NCBI GenBank assembly: GCA_029263455.1
Contig: JAJCXM010000003.1
Coordinates: 310,001-374,000 of the forward strand
Direction: 5' to 3'
Length of the DNA: 64,000 nucleotides
From: Holophagae bacterium
Lineage (GTDB): Bacteria; Acidobacteriota; Holophagae; Acanthopleuribacterales; Acanthopleuribacteraceae
Positions 52,216 through 61,323 of this stretch are shown in pieces (the first letter of the stretch is position 1; each line of letters opens with the position of its first letter). The position numbers and the translations under genes are program-made. The notes under the pieces are model-generated. The model worked only from the letters and a program-made list of their open reading frames with translations. It searched no databases and was not told where the DNA came from.

Positions 52216-53873
52216 AGTCCAAGCGAGCTACGCGCTCGCCATGGCTCTTTGTTCCGACCCAGTATTTTGTTCAGGCGATCCCCTATGTCGCCGTGAACTA
52301 CTTATCGGTGGTTATCTATACGCGTTTGGGTGCTTCCGTTGAAGCGATAGGGTTGATGACCAGCCTGATCAGCTTGCCCTGGGTCATCAAGCCTCTTTGG
52401 AGCCCGCTCGTTGATTGGCTGGGAACACGCCGTGCGTGGCATTTATGGAGTACGGTCGCCATTTCGGCTTGTTTTGCCATGATCTCGATCGCTTTTCAGT
52501 CACGCCACTATTTTGCATGGTCGCTAGTCGTTTTCACCTTGTGTGGGTTCATCTCCGCCACGTATGACATCGCAACAGACGGCTATTACTTACACGCACT
52601 CGACAAGAAAGCACAGGCTTTCTTTTCCGGCATTCGCAGCCTTACTTGGCGATTTGGCTTTATGTTCACAAACGGCCTGTTGGTCATGTTGGCAGGATCG
52701 TTAACCATCAAACAACTGGATCACACAGACCATCAGACAACCCAAGAAGCCAAAACAATGATTGCTGAGATTCAAGGCATTGCAACGTCTGAAGTCGACA
52801 AATGGTTACTCAGTGACCCGAAAACCGTAAAGAGGCTGGAAAAAGCCGATCAAGCAAAACGCGATCACATCCTGAGAATGGCATTGATCGAGCAAATGGT
52901 GTCCATCGATAACGAAGCTCGAAGAACGGTCGAATTAAGCCAAAAAGACACCAAATCTCTCGAGCAAACCATCGTTAAAGAGATCCAGAAACGAATTAAA
53001 GCGGCTAATCGAGGCAAGAAGGACACAAGCCTCATTGCTGCCAATACCCGCGACGAATTTGTACAACGAGTCATGCCGGAACGGGTGGCTCTCGCCAAAC
53101 AACAGATGACAGCCGGCTCCAATTTCTTGAGCGAACAGCGCAAAGCCACCGCCGGCGCATGGTCTAAGGTTTTTCTTTTTGTTGCCTTCCTGTTACTTGC
53201 TCTGGCGATTCTCCATGGTTGGCTATTGCCATACCCCGAATCGGACATTGCCGTCGTGAAAACGGGTTCGGGTGTTAAAGAAGCTATCGAGATTTTCGTG
53301 TCCTTCTTTCGTCAACCGGGCATTGTGACTATCGTTGCGTTCATCCTGCTCTATCGTTTTGGCGAAGCCTTCTTGATGAAAATGGCGTCTGTCTTTTTGT
53401 TACGAGAGTTAGGGCTTACCAACGCGGAATACGCCTGGGGATATTCCGTACTAGGCGTCATTGGTTTGGCGTCTGGAGGCGTCATTGGTGGCTGGTTGAT
53501 AAGCCGCTACGGATTGAAGCGCACCATCTGGCCTTTGGCTTTGGCTATGAACTTGCCAGACCTGCTCTATGTTTATATGGCCATCGCGAAACCATCGGTC
53601 TATGTCGTCTACGCCATGATTGGTTTGGAGCAATTTGGTTTTGGGTTGGGGTTCACGGCCTTCATGGTGTTCCTAATGTACACATCCAAAGGACAATACC
53701 GCACTGCTCACTACGCTATCGCAACCGGTTTGATGGCCTTGGCGATGATGGTCGCGGGCATGGTGAGCGGTTATTTGATCGCTGCGCTTGGCTACACGAC
53801 ATTTTTTATCGTTGTCAGTCTTTGCACCGTGCCAGGGATGTTACTGATCCCTTTCCTGAAAATCAATGAATGA
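52212..53873 (+). CDS. AmpG-like MFS permease with a long charged insert
   Basis: 553 residues from GTG 52212. N-terminal half: AmpG/PAT-family MFS motifs FVQAIPYVAVNYLSVVIYTRLGAS in part, PWVIKPLWSPLVDWLGTRR and YDIATDGYYLHAL (typical DVALDA-like site). C-terminal half: GEAFLMKMASVFLLRELG, then GYSVLGVIGLASGGVIGGWL. Between the halves lie about 150 residues (165-325) of charged coiled-coil-like sequence without membrane segments. AmpG imports muropeptides from the periplasm; substrate is inferred only. It is coupled to the DnaC-like gene by a 4-bp overlap. Confidence 0.85.
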   Translation: MKSKRATRSPWLFVPTQYFVQAIPYVAVNYLSVVIYTRLGASVEAIGLMTSLISLPWVIKPLWSPLVDWLGTRRAWHLWSTVAISACFAMISIAFQSRHYFAWSLVVFTLCGFISATYDIATDGYYLHALDKKAQAFFSGIRSLTWRFGFMFTNGLLVMLAGSLTIKQLDHTDHQTTQEAKTMIAEIQGIATSEVDKWLLSDPKTVKRLEKADQAKRDHILRMALIEQMVSIDNEARRTVELSQKDTKSLEQTIVKEIQKRIKAANRGKKDTSLIAANTRDEFVQRVMPERVALAKQQMTAGSNFLSEQRKATAGAWSKVFLFVAFLLLALAILHGWLLPYPESDIAVVKTGSGVKEAIEIFVSFFRQPGIVTIVAFILLYRFGEAFLMKMASVFLLRELGLTNAEYAWGYSVLGVIGLASGGVIGGWLISRYGLKRTIWPLALAMNLPDLLYVYMAIAKPSVYVVYAMIGLEQFGFGLGFTAFMVFLMYTSKGQYRTAHYAIATGLMALAMMVAGMVSGYLIAALGYTTFFIVVSLCTVPGMLLIPFLKINE

Positions 53874-53924
53874 AGGTGTCATCTCGGTCGTGCTCGCCAT
53901 GACTCATGATAAAATGTCATTGTG

Positions 53925-54893
53925 ATGGATAAATCCTACTACTACACCCGAGCGGGCGAACTCAATCGCGACTTGAAACAAGCTATCCCAATCGATGTTC
54001 TCAAGGCATTGCACAAGAAAAAGCCTTGGCGGCACTTCCTGATTGCCGGTCGCCAATTCTTATTACTTGTGCTGCTGCCCTTGGTCATTTATCAGTTTCC
54101 CAACCCGTTTATTTGGATCCCGTCAGCCATCTTACTGGGATTTGTGGTCTTCAATTATTCCGTATTACTACACGAGGTCGTTCACAAGGCTGTATTTGTT
54201 AAAGAAAGACGCACGCTGAATCGCGTCTTGGGATTCATCTATGGGGCATGTTCAGGGCTGGCATCGTCCCAATTTCACAAGTGGCATATGGATCACCACA
54301 TGCAACTTGGCAGTGACCAGTTGGACCCCAAACGAGCTTACCTATCGCCAAAACGTGTGGCGCGTTGGTATAAGCTTCTGTATTGCACTCCAGCTCTATT
54401 TCCGATCTATTTTCGTGCCGCCGCCATTGCTGCCTCAGGCTACCCAGATAAGCTTCGTCGTGCGATCCGCAAAGAGCGTTTGACCGTCATCACGCTCCAC
54501 CTCTCCGTGTTGGGCCTCTTCTTTTGGATCGACCCGCTTTTTGCCATTAGAGGCTATATTATCCCCGTCTTTTTTGTCTTCCCGGTCGCCTTTACGTTGA
54601 ATCGCCTAGGTCAACACTACGTGATCGACCCCCATGATGTGGCCAAGTGGTCCACATTGATCCGACCAAACGTTGCCTGGAACTTCATGTATCTCTATTC
54701 TTCTTACCATCTTGAACATCACTATTTTCCTGCCGTCCCTTTTTACAACCTAAAGCCTCTGCAAAAAGCGCTAGACAGTTTCTACCAATCACGGAACGTG
54801 CCCAGTTACAGCTATTCACAATTGCTATGGTATTGGTTTGTCCTCAACCATGAGCCTCATAGTTCCGTTAGCCAAGCAGCACGCGCAGCTTAG
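53925..54893 (+). CDS. Fatty acid desaturase
   Basis: 322 residues from ATG 53925 (a GTG directly before it is also in frame). Three histidine boxes: HEVVH at 83-87, HKWHMDHH at 118-125 and HLEHH at 262-266, which bind the di-iron centre. About four membrane helices (first around 37-58). The last box YHLEHHYFPAVPFYNL is that of membrane desaturases acting on acyl lipids (DesA/CrtR-like superfamily). Position of the double bond cannot be inferred. Its stop overlaps that of the aminotransferase on the other strand. Confidence 0.93.
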   Translation: MDKSYYYTRAGELNRDLKQAIPIDVLKALHKKKPWRHFLIAGRQFLLLVLLPLVIYQFPNPFIWIPSAILLGFVVFNYSVLLHEVVHKAVFVKERRTLNRVLGFIYGACSGLASSQFHKWHMDHHMQLGSDQLDPKRAYLSPKRVARWYKLLYCTPALFPIYFRAAAIAASGYPDKLRRAIRKERLTVITLHLSVLGLFFWIDPLFAIRGYIIPVFFVFPVAFTLNRLGQHYVIDPHDVAKWSTLIRPNVAWNFMYLYSSYHLEHHYFPAVPFYNLKPLQKALDSFYQSRNVPSYSYSQLLWYWFVLNHEPHSSVSQAARAA

Positions 54894-56041
54894 TCTTTAA
54901 CGACCTTCAACTCGGACAGCGCGCCAAACAGACGATCAATGTCTTGAGCTTCATTGTAAATATGAGGCGCAACGCGAATAGCACTGCCCCTCACGCTAAC
55001 GTAGATACCACGCGAGGAAAGCTCTGAAGCCAAGGTGGAGGGCAACTCATCTGTAGACCTGAGACCTAAGAGATGAGGTGCTCTAAACTGAGGGTCTTGA
55101 ACGACAAGCCCACCGCACGTCGCTCGTTCTGCTATTTCATCCGTGAATGATCGCAACATATTGGCAATATTACCCTGACCCCAGTCCAAGATGAGATCCA
55201 AAGCCGCTGAAGCCATTGGCAACAAAGTGAAATTACTGCGTTCACCCACATCAAACCTCTGAGCATCGGGCCGTAGCTCATCGCGGTAATTGACCAATTG
55301 AGAAAACGATTCGCTGCCCTCACGGGTGATCCAATTGAATTCGAGTGGCCTTCCCTGTCGATATGGTGGCGCAACCCACATAAAAGCCAAACTGTAGGGT
55401 CCAAGCAGCCATTTATAAGCGGCCGCTACTAAAAAGGCGGGTTTCAATTGGTTAACATCAATTTCAACAACGCCCAGCGATTGCGTTACATCCAAAACCA
55501 AGGGGATATTTAGTTGCTGGCATTTCGCAGAGATCTGGACTAGGTCGAGTTGGTAACCATCCGTCCAATGGCAGTGTGGCAAGGCCACGATGGCAACATC
55601 GGCGGATATTCTTTCGATAATCGCTGCAGTCCAACCTCCCATTTTGGGTCTATCTACGTGATCCAAGCGCGCACCAACCTGATGCGCTAATTCACGCCAG
55701 GGATAGACATTAGAAGGAAACTGCTCGTGGAGGACCAATATTCGCTGATTGGCGCTGCAACTCAGATTGTTCGCAGCTGTGCCAATACCGTAACTTACCG
55801 AGGGCACGATTGACACGCCTTGGGCATCCCCATGAACAAGAGAAGCAAATCGTGCTCGAATTTCATCACTCTCAGAAAAGAAATGAGCAGGTGTGTAAGT
55901 CCACGGCTCAAATTTACGATTCAGTCCCTGAAATCCTGCATCATAGACATCTTGATGCATGGGTGACAGATAGGCGCAATTCAAATAGGTGATCTCGTCA
56001 GGAATATGGAACGCTTGGCGCTGGCTTGGCAGAGTTACCAT
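54890..56041 (-). CDS. Class V aminotransferase (cysteine desulfurase-like fold)
   Basis: 383 residues. PLP fold type I: Lys in AAYKWLLGPYSLAFMW (internal aldimine), Asp in LDVTQSLGVVEIDVNQ, and DEITYLNCAYLSP at the N-terminus, which is typical of class V enzymes. The gene starts at ATG 56041 and overlaps the end of the FMN reductase gene by 7 bp, so the two are co-expressed. Relatives include isopenicillin N epimerase-like and kynureninase-like enzymes; no cysteine of the SufS active-site loop is visible, so a desulfurase role is unlikely. Confidence 0.9.
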   Translation of the reverse strand: MVTLPSQRQAFHIPDEITYLNCAYLSPMHQDVYDAGFQGLNRKFEPWTYTPAHFFSESDEIRARFASLVHGDAQGVSIVPSVSYGIGTAANNLSCSANQRILVLHEQFPSNVYPWRELAHQVGARLDHVDRPKMGGWTAAIIERISADVAIVALPHCHWTDGYQLDLVQISAKCQQLNIPLVLDVTQSLGVVEIDVNQLKPAFLVAAAYKWLLGPYSLAFMWVAPPYRQGRPLEFNWITREGSESFSQLVNYRDELRPDAQRFDVGERSNFTLLPMASAALDLILDWGQGNIANMLRSFTDEIAERATCGGLVVQDPQFRAPHLLGLRSTDELPSTLASELSSRGIYVSVRGSAIRVAPHIYNEAQDIDRLFGALSELKVVKD

Positions 56042-56688
56042 ATCAGCCCCTCGTGTTCACCGCCCGGGTTTGGCGTCGCCGATACCCAAGCGTCCAAGAA
56101 TTTCTTGGCGGCTGCCGAATGGTGTAGAAAACCAAACTTAACCACTTGGCGTCCTACCTCCATGACACGTTCTTGCAATTTGGCATCTTTAAGGTTGCCT
56201 TCCTCATCAAACGCCTGTCCAGCAAAGGGGATCGCCGCTTGATGGGGCACAACCCAAGCATGGAGATGTCGACCAATGGTGCGCAGGCTAGCTAAGGCGT
56301 GAATCGCTCCCATTGGCCCGCCGGAGACCCCAATGAGACCAATCATTTTGCTTTGCACCTCTTCGAATCCCAACAAGTCCAATGCATTCTTGAGCACGCC
56401 ACTGAAACTGCCATGGTATTCGGGTGTTCCCAACACTAAACCATTAGCGTTCTTGACCGCGTTCCTCAATCGATAGACACTTTCGGGGTAGGCGCCGTCA
56501 TCACTGTTGCCATCACAGGCGACGCGACATTCACGCAAATCAAATAACTCCGCTTCCGCCCCAAGTTCGGTCGCGCCACGTAACGCAATCTCTACGGCAC
56601 GCCTGGTAAGACTGTCGGGCCTGAGACTACCGCTTAGGCCGACCACACGAACAGGTTCTCTATTTGTAGGCACAACAACCTCACTCAT
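56035..56688 (-). CDS. NADPH-dependent FMN reductase
   Basis: 217 residues of flavodoxin-like fold: VVGLSGSLRPDSLTRRAVE (phosphate-binding loop), GLVLGTPEYHGSFSGVLKNALDLL (the conserved PEYHGSFSG-K-N-A-D motif) and GLIGVSGGPMGAIHALASLR. Reduces FMN or quinones, or other electron acceptors. First gene of a two-gene run with the class V aminotransferase. ATG 56688 is the natural start. Confidence 0.93.
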   Translation of the reverse strand: MSEVVVPTNREPVRVVGLSGSLRPDSLTRRAVEIALRGATELGAEAELFDLRECRVACDGNSDDGAYPESVYRLRNAVKNANGLVLGTPEYHGSFSGVLKNALDLLGFEEVQSKMIGLIGVSGGPMGAIHALASLRTIGRHLHAWVVPHQAAIPFAGQAFDEEGNLKDAKLQERVMEVGRQVVKFGFLHHSAAAKKFLDAWVSATPNPGGEHEGLIW

Positions 56689-56799
56689 TTATGTGTGACA
56701 AGTTTAACTGACAGACTTGGCGCAATACGAACGAATGTCGTCCAAAAATGTGATTTCTTGCCATTTCTGTCGATTCCCAAAAAAAAATTAAACTTTTGA

Positions 56800-56915
56800 T
56801 GTCTCTCAACCGTTATTAATAGTGAAAGTACAGAGACCGTAATAAGTCTCAGACCACCCCAAATTTCAGAACTTTCTCCTCCATGACAAGGCCGGCCACA
56901 AGCCGGCCTTTTTTC
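56800..56915 (+). ncRNA. Candidate small RNA ending at an intrinsic terminator
   Basis: No protein gene reads rightward into the terminator at 56888-56915, so the transcript it ends probably starts in this intergenic stretch. An AT-rich segment with TTGATG (56796-56801) and TATTAAT-like sequence (about 56814-56820) precedes it. A short stem GAGAC...GTCTC at 56834-56852 could fold. Start point is a guess; no known RNA family recognised. Confidence 0.35.
56888..56915 (+). terminator. Rho-independent terminator
   Basis: AAGGCCGGC-CACAA-GCCGGCCTT followed by TTTTTTC. A strong stem with a T-tract on the plus strand. Confidence 0.88.
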
Positions 56916-57183
56916 TTTGCATAGCCATCGGTATCACCTAGAGAGATGTTCGAATTCACTAAAAAGATTGCCATCGACGGCGTGCTTTGCGTTGCCCTGA
57001 AACGTGGGTATTCCGCCCAAAATGCAAAGCAACATGGGAATTCCACTAGAATTCGAGAAATTCGAGAGCATTTCGATTTGCTCCCTGGATCAATCACCTG
57101 GAACATGGAGGAACGCTCTCGCGAATCCATTGCACCTATTACATGGATCCGCCGAAAAGCCGGTTACCAACAGGAGAACATCC

Positions 57184-58665
57184 ATGAATTATCAATTACT
57201 AGTCCTTGCCCTTGCGGCTTGTATAGTCAATGCTCAAACCGTTGATACCTTAGCTCAATTACGCTCAGATGGTGATGTCGCTGGCGGGCCAAACGGTGTT
57301 GTCTATGCCTCAGACACATTGTCCACTGTCTATGCCATTCAAGCCGATGGTTCCATTAGCGTTTTTGCGGATGCAAGCGATGGACTCAATTCACCACGTG
57401 GTTTGGTCTTCGATGAGAACAATGGCTTACTCTACGTAGCAAACGCGGCTGGCTGGATCACACGCATTCAATTGGATGGCTCAGCCGATACCCTGGCCAG
57501 CGGTTTCAGCATCCCCACTGGATTGGCCCTTAACGATGAAGGCATCCTATTTGTCTGCGATCACACCAATAAAGTTTGGATGGTCCAACCTGACGGCAGT
57601 AAAGAAATATACGCCAACTCGACGACACTTAATCGGCCAAACGGGATCGCGATCGATGAAAACAAGAACCTGTATGTCGCTAGCGCCCATGATGGCAACA
57701 TCTATCGAATCGACGAATCCCGCGAGATTCAGCATCTTGCTCATGTCGACGGACTAAACATCCCTTGGGCGTGCGGATATATGACTTATGTGGACCAAGC
57801 TCTCTTCATAACAAATGGTGATCAAATCATTCACCGAATTGGTATGGATGGTCAAGTCTCGGATTACGCGGGTACTGGCGAGCCGGGAAGTCAAGATGGG
57901 CCAATAAGCAGCGCACAGTTTAATGAACCGAACGGTATCGGACGCTCTCTTGATGGCAGTTATCTCTATGTGGCTGAATTTGGCAAGAATCGTATCCGCA
58001 TCATTCGTCCACCAGGCCAATTGGATCTAAATCTTGTCCTTCCTTGGATCGTCAATAATGATCAATGGTCGAGTGAGATCGGTCTCTATAATGCATCCGG
58101 TTTTGATCAAGAATGCGATCTCGTGGCCGTTTCACGCAACGGCGAAACCATGTCAGCGCACATTTTTATACCGAAGGACGCACTCTTCTCTCGCACTAGC
58201 GATGCGCTTTTCGGGGATTTAACCGGCTATTCAATATCGGTCATGAGCGAATCTCCTCATATCTATGGAACTTATTTGACCTTTAATCTAGAGGCCGCGT
58301 CTGGAGGTCGATCGCCGTCGGAAACGACGGCCTGCCCCAGCGCTGACCTTAGTCAGAGAATACTATTCGGCTATCTCCAAAGTGATGAGATCCCAGCGCT
58401 TGTGATCGTCGCGCCTAACGGGGAGGCAGACAGTCAAGTTAATCTCGAACTATTTGGAGATAACGCCCTAAATGCGAGCATAAGCGTGACTCTACACGGC
58501 AGCCAACCAAATGCATTTCTGCTTAGCGATGTCTTCACGATCGAGTCAGGCATGGGCGCGGTAGCAGTCATTGCCACGTCTAACGATAGTAGCCTCTTGT
58601 GTGGAACCGCATTCATTTTCAACCAAATGCGTCAGCCCTCAATGGCACCGGCGGTCCCGCTCTAA
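57184..58665 (+). CDS. Secreted NHL/SMP-30-like propeller protein
   Basis: 493 residues from ATG 57184, with AGGAG seven bases upstream; the frame is open to 57004 but that part lacks similarity. Signal peptide MNYQLLVLALAACIVNA. Propeller blades with NHL-type ends: GGPNGVVYASDTLSTVYAIQADGS, SPRGLVFDENNGLLYVANAAG, NRPNGIAIDENKNLYVASAHDGNIYRI (each in part). A C-terminal domain of about 180 residues begins at NNDQWSSEIGLYNASG, resembling domains found at the ends of secreted Acidobacterial proteins. Role not known. Confidence 0.85.
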   Translation: MNYQLLVLALAACIVNAQTVDTLAQLRSDGDVAGGPNGVVYASDTLSTVYAIQADGSISVFADASDGLNSPRGLVFDENNGLLYVANAAGWITRIQLDGSADTLASGFSIPTGLALNDEGILFVCDHTNKVWMVQPDGSKEIYANSTTLNRPNGIAIDENKNLYVASAHDGNIYRIDESREIQHLAHVDGLNIPWACGYMTYVDQALFITNGDQIIHRIGMDGQVSDYAGTGEPGSQDGPISSAQFNEPNGIGRSLDGSYLYVAEFGKNRIRIIRPPGQLDLNLVLPWIVNNDQWSSEIGLYNASGFDQECDLVAVSRNGETMSAHIFIPKDALFSRTSDALFGDLTGYSISVMSESPHIYGTYLTFNLEAASGGRSPSETTACPSADLSQRILFGYLQSDEIPALVIVAPNGEADSQVNLELFGDNALNASISVTLHGSQPNAFLLSDVFTIESGMGAVAVIATSNDSSLLCGTAFIFNQMRQPSMAPAVPL

Positions 58666-58764
58666 CACGATCGGCTCAGGATGGTTGTTTTGGTGTCCTG
58701 CCTTAAAGGGCGATATGATAGCGCAATTCAGTATCCCGGGTCCGGGAATGATGCGAAAGGCATG

Positions 58765-60894
58765 ATGCTGTCAGGCAGAAACACGGTGGATCCTGTGCCG
58801 AACGTGGGCGAGACGATAAAGACAGATGCCGGCCCAAACTTGGGATTGGTCCAGCTAGGCAATAACATCGTAGATTTTGATCGTCAGACACTCAGGATCA
58901 ATGACGTTGAACAGAACCTGAGAACAAAAGCCATTCGCGTGCTCGAGTTACTCGTCGTAGAGGCAAACAGAGTCGTCAATCGAGCCGAATTTATTGAGAA
59001 GGTTTGGGAGTTTAACGAATTTACCGGAGAGCGAGGAGTCACCGACACAATTTGGGAGTTAAGACAGACCCTTGACCAAGGCAAAATTCTTTTGGAGACC
59101 ATTCCCAAGAAGGGCTACCGACTAACAATAGAACCCATATTCCTGCGCCAGCAGCTAAAGACCGAAATAACAAAGCCACTCGAAGGAACTTCCTATCGCA
59201 AAAGGGCTTGGCTCTTGCTGCCTGCCTTCCTAGTCATATTTGTGATCGCCTATTTCCAATCTAAGGACGATCAGCCGGCTGTTGCTGTCGTGTCCAAGCC
59301 AAATCAAACCAGCTTCACCAATCGCCCGGGCGTTGAACTCATGCCAAACGCTTCTCCAAATGGCAAATTAGTTTGTTATATATGGCTCTACAAGAATGAA
59401 AGCAAAATAGTTGTCAGATCCATCGACGGCTCGCGTGATGATCAAGTGGTTGTTAGCACGCCCGGCAACAAAGCGAGTCCGGTCTGGTCGCCAGACGGCG
59501 ATCGACTAGCGTATCTTGAGGTACAGCAGCGCGATATCTACTTATGGATAGTCAATGTGGTTTCAGGTCAGAGTAGAAAACTCACGACATCGACAATTCA
59601 CGAAGGGTCGCGGCTTGCTTGGTCGCGTGATGGATTGATCTACACGGCTAGAGTCGATGCGAGCTGGGCGCTCATCGCTCTTAACCTAAATACGCTGATG
59701 GAGAAGCAACTTACCTGGCCCGAAAGCGGTCAAATAGACAGCAAAGCGACCATTAGCCCTGAACAAAGTCGTATCGCGTTCATCAGAACGAATATTGAAA
59801 AAAGACACCGGAATTTGATCATTCTGGACAATGGCGAGCCGGCATTCTTCAATGAGGGTGAATTCAACCAAGTTCTCGACGTGATTTGGCTAAATAACTA
59901 TCAGCTCCTCTTTAATACGAATGATCAAGTAATCCGCCGTCTTGACACTGAAACAGGCGACGTACAGCCCCTCTTTGAGTCTGTCGACCTGGACTTCAAT
60001 GACTTCACCGTGCTCACACATGGTCGCTTGTTAGCGGGTCGTGCCGTTCTACGTAAACATATCGAGGCTCAAGCCTTAGACCATTTGGACCAGCCACCCT
60101 CCGTTTTGATTGAGTCCCTGGCGGACGATATATCGCCCAATTATTCGATCTTGGCAGAAAAGCTCGTTTTTGTCTCCTTTCGGTCCGGGACACCTGAACT
60201 ATGGACGTCAAATTACGACGGATCCAATTTATCGTTGCTCGTACATTCAAATCACTTGATGTGGAAGCCGACGTGGTCACCCGATGCCCACGAAGTGGCC
60301 TATATCCAGGCAATTGACAACCGACACGACTATCAAGTGGTTTCGTTCGATTTGAATTCTGAAATCGAAACTCAGTGGACAGATGATGAATATCTATACG
60401 CAGGCGTTCCGGCTTGGGCCCCGGATGGCGAATCCATTATTGTTGGCCGGACCTCAAGTCATTCAGATTGGTCGCTCGTTCGAGTTTGGCGAAACCACGA
60501 AATCGAAGACCTAGAGATCAACTCATTTTATGGCCAGTTCTCAGAAGGTGGATCTTCTATCTACAGCGTACCTCTTGACAGGCCAGGTTTATGGCGATTT
60601 GGGGTCACAGATGGCTCTCGTGAGTTGCTTATTGATCAACCAGTTCGCTATACACAATGGATCCGCGATGACGGTCAGATTTTCTATATGACGGATGAAA
60701 GTGATTCAAATACTTTGGGTGTCTTCAATTTCGACGATCGCACGACGGTGCCACTTAAAAAAATTGATTCCTATTTGCCTGTGAACGAAACATTGGCATT
60801 CGATAGAGCTCGCCGTAGACTGATATTCAGCACTGTCGAGACATTAGAAAGGGATTTGGTTCTGCTGACCTACGATCAGGACCAAGCGCCCTAA
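58765..60894 (+). CDS. CadC-like membrane-bound transcriptional regulator with TolB-like propeller
   Basis: 709 residues from ATG 58765; the frame is open to 58681 and ATG 58762 is equally possible. Residues 28-120 are an OmpR-type winged helix: VDFDRQTLRINDVEQNLRTKAIRVLELLV in part, VVNRAEFIEKVWEF and GVTDTIWELRQTLDQG, IPKKGYRL. One membrane helix (about 145-163; WLLLPAFLVIFVIAYF) is followed by PD40/TolB-like repeats (SPVWSPDGDRLAYLEV, RLAWSRDGLIYTA, KPTWSPDAHEVAYIQ). This is a one-component membrane regulator sensing a periplasmic cue; targets unknown. Confidence 0.92.
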   Translation: MLSGRNTVDPVPNVGETIKTDAGPNLGLVQLGNNIVDFDRQTLRINDVEQNLRTKAIRVLELLVVEANRVVNRAEFIEKVWEFNEFTGERGVTDTIWELRQTLDQGKILLETIPKKGYRLTIEPIFLRQQLKTEITKPLEGTSYRKRAWLLLPAFLVIFVIAYFQSKDDQPAVAVVSKPNQTSFTNRPGVELMPNASPNGKLVCYIWLYKNESKIVVRSIDGSRDDQVVVSTPGNKASPVWSPDGDRLAYLEVQQRDIYLWIVNVVSGQSRKLTTSTIHEGSRLAWSRDGLIYTARVDASWALIALNLNTLMEKQLTWPESGQIDSKATISPEQSRIAFIRTNIEKRHRNLIILDNGEPAFFNEGEFNQVLDVIWLNNYQLLFNTNDQVIRRLDTETGDVQPLFESVDLDFNDFTVLTHGRLLAGRAVLRKHIEAQALDHLDQPPSVLIESLADDISPNYSILAEKLVFVSFRSGTPELWTSNYDGSNLSLLVHSNHLMWKPTWSPDAHEVAYIQAIDNRHDYQVVSFDLNSEIETQWTDDEYLYAGVPAWAPDGESIIVGRTSSHSDWSLVRVWRNHEIEDLEINSFYGQFSEGGSSIYSVPLDRPGLWRFGVTDGSRELLIDQPVRYTQWIRDDGQIFYMTDESDSNTLGVFNFDDRTTVPLKKIDSYLPVNETLAFDRARRRLIFSTVETLERDLVLLTYDQDQAP

Positions 60895-60992
60895 CTAACC
60901 ACGCTTACCCGAAGAAGCAAGGCACAATCACCCATGGCGGTTGTCGTAATTCAAGAACAGGTTCTTTGCTGGCAAGATTCATACGCCACATC

Positions 60993-61021
60993 AAAAAAAA
61001 GACCTAGCTTAACGCTAGGTC
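60993..61021 (-). terminator. Rho-independent terminator of the serine tRNA operon
   Basis: On the minus strand GACCTAGC-GTTAA-GCTAGGTC followed by eight T residues, six bases after the tRNA-Ser(GCU) end. Confidence 0.92.
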
Positions 61022-61026
61022 TCTAT

Positions 61027-61116
61027 TGGCGGAGAGGCAGGGATTCGAACCCTGGGCACCGTTGCCAGTGCAACTGCTTAGCAGGCAGCCCCATTCGGCC
61101 ACTCTGGCACCTCTCC
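61027..61116 (-). tRNA. tRNA-Ser (GCU)
   Basis: Acceptor stem GGAGAGG/CCTCTCC, discriminator G and encoded CCA, T-loop GGTTCGAATCC, D-arm GCCGAATGG, anticodon arm CTGC-CTGCTAA-GCAG with anticodon GCT, and a long variable arm as in class II tRNAs. 90 nt including CCA. Confidence 0.97.
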
Positions 61117-61133
61117 GTAATCTTTTAATCATA

Positions 61134-61221
61134 TGGCGGAGGAAGTAGGATTCGAACCCACGGACCCTTACGAGTCAACGGTTTTCAAGACCGCCGCTTT
61201 CGACCACTCAGCCATTCCTCC
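61134..61221 (-). tRNA. tRNA-Ser (UGA)
   Basis: Acceptor stem GGAGGAA/TTCCTCC, encoded GCCA, D-arm GGCTGAGTGGTCGAAAGC, anticodon arm CGGT-CTTGAAA-ACCG with anticodon TGA, long variable arm, T-loop GGTTCGAATCC. 88 nt. Transcribed first; tRNA-Ser(GCU) follows after 17 bp. Confidence 0.97.
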
Positions 61222-61240
61222 GCTGAGTCGAACGACGTTG

Positions 61241-61269
61241 ATTGTAGACAGACCACACAGGCAGGTCAA
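61241..61269 (-). promoter_or_regulatory. Sigma-70 promoter of the tRNA-Ser pair
   Basis: On the minus strand TTGACC, 17 bases, TACAAT: near-consensus spacing and hexamers. The start would be near 61234, about 13 bases before the first tRNA. It lies between the TonB receptor's terminator and the tRNAs. Confidence 0.88.
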
Positions 61270-61271
61270 CT

Positions 61272-61299
61272 AAAAAGGGAGCCGCAAGCGGCTCCCTTT
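61272..61299 (-). terminator. Rho-independent terminator of the TonB receptor gene
   Basis: AAAGGGAGCCGC/GCGGCTCCCTTT, followed on the minus strand by TTTTTAG. A long stem 24 bp after the receptor stop; it also insulates the tRNA promoter. Confidence 0.93.
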
Positions 61300-61323
61300 C
61301 CAAATGTGAGGATTCGTCCCAGT

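Larger units (their letters stand above)
56689..57183. other. Intergenic region with a free-standing terminator
   Basis: Between the leftward FMN reductase gene and the rightward NHL gene. It contains a rightward terminator at 56888-56915 with no protein gene in front of it, so a short RNA may be made from this region. An open frame from 56946 to 57245 overlaps the NHL start and has no recognisable product. Confidence 0.6.

Noticed and set aside
56946-57245. A 99-codon open frame upstream of the NHL gene.
   Set aside because: It overlaps the NHL signal-peptide coding region in another frame, has no ribosome-binding site that I can see and no recognisable pattern.
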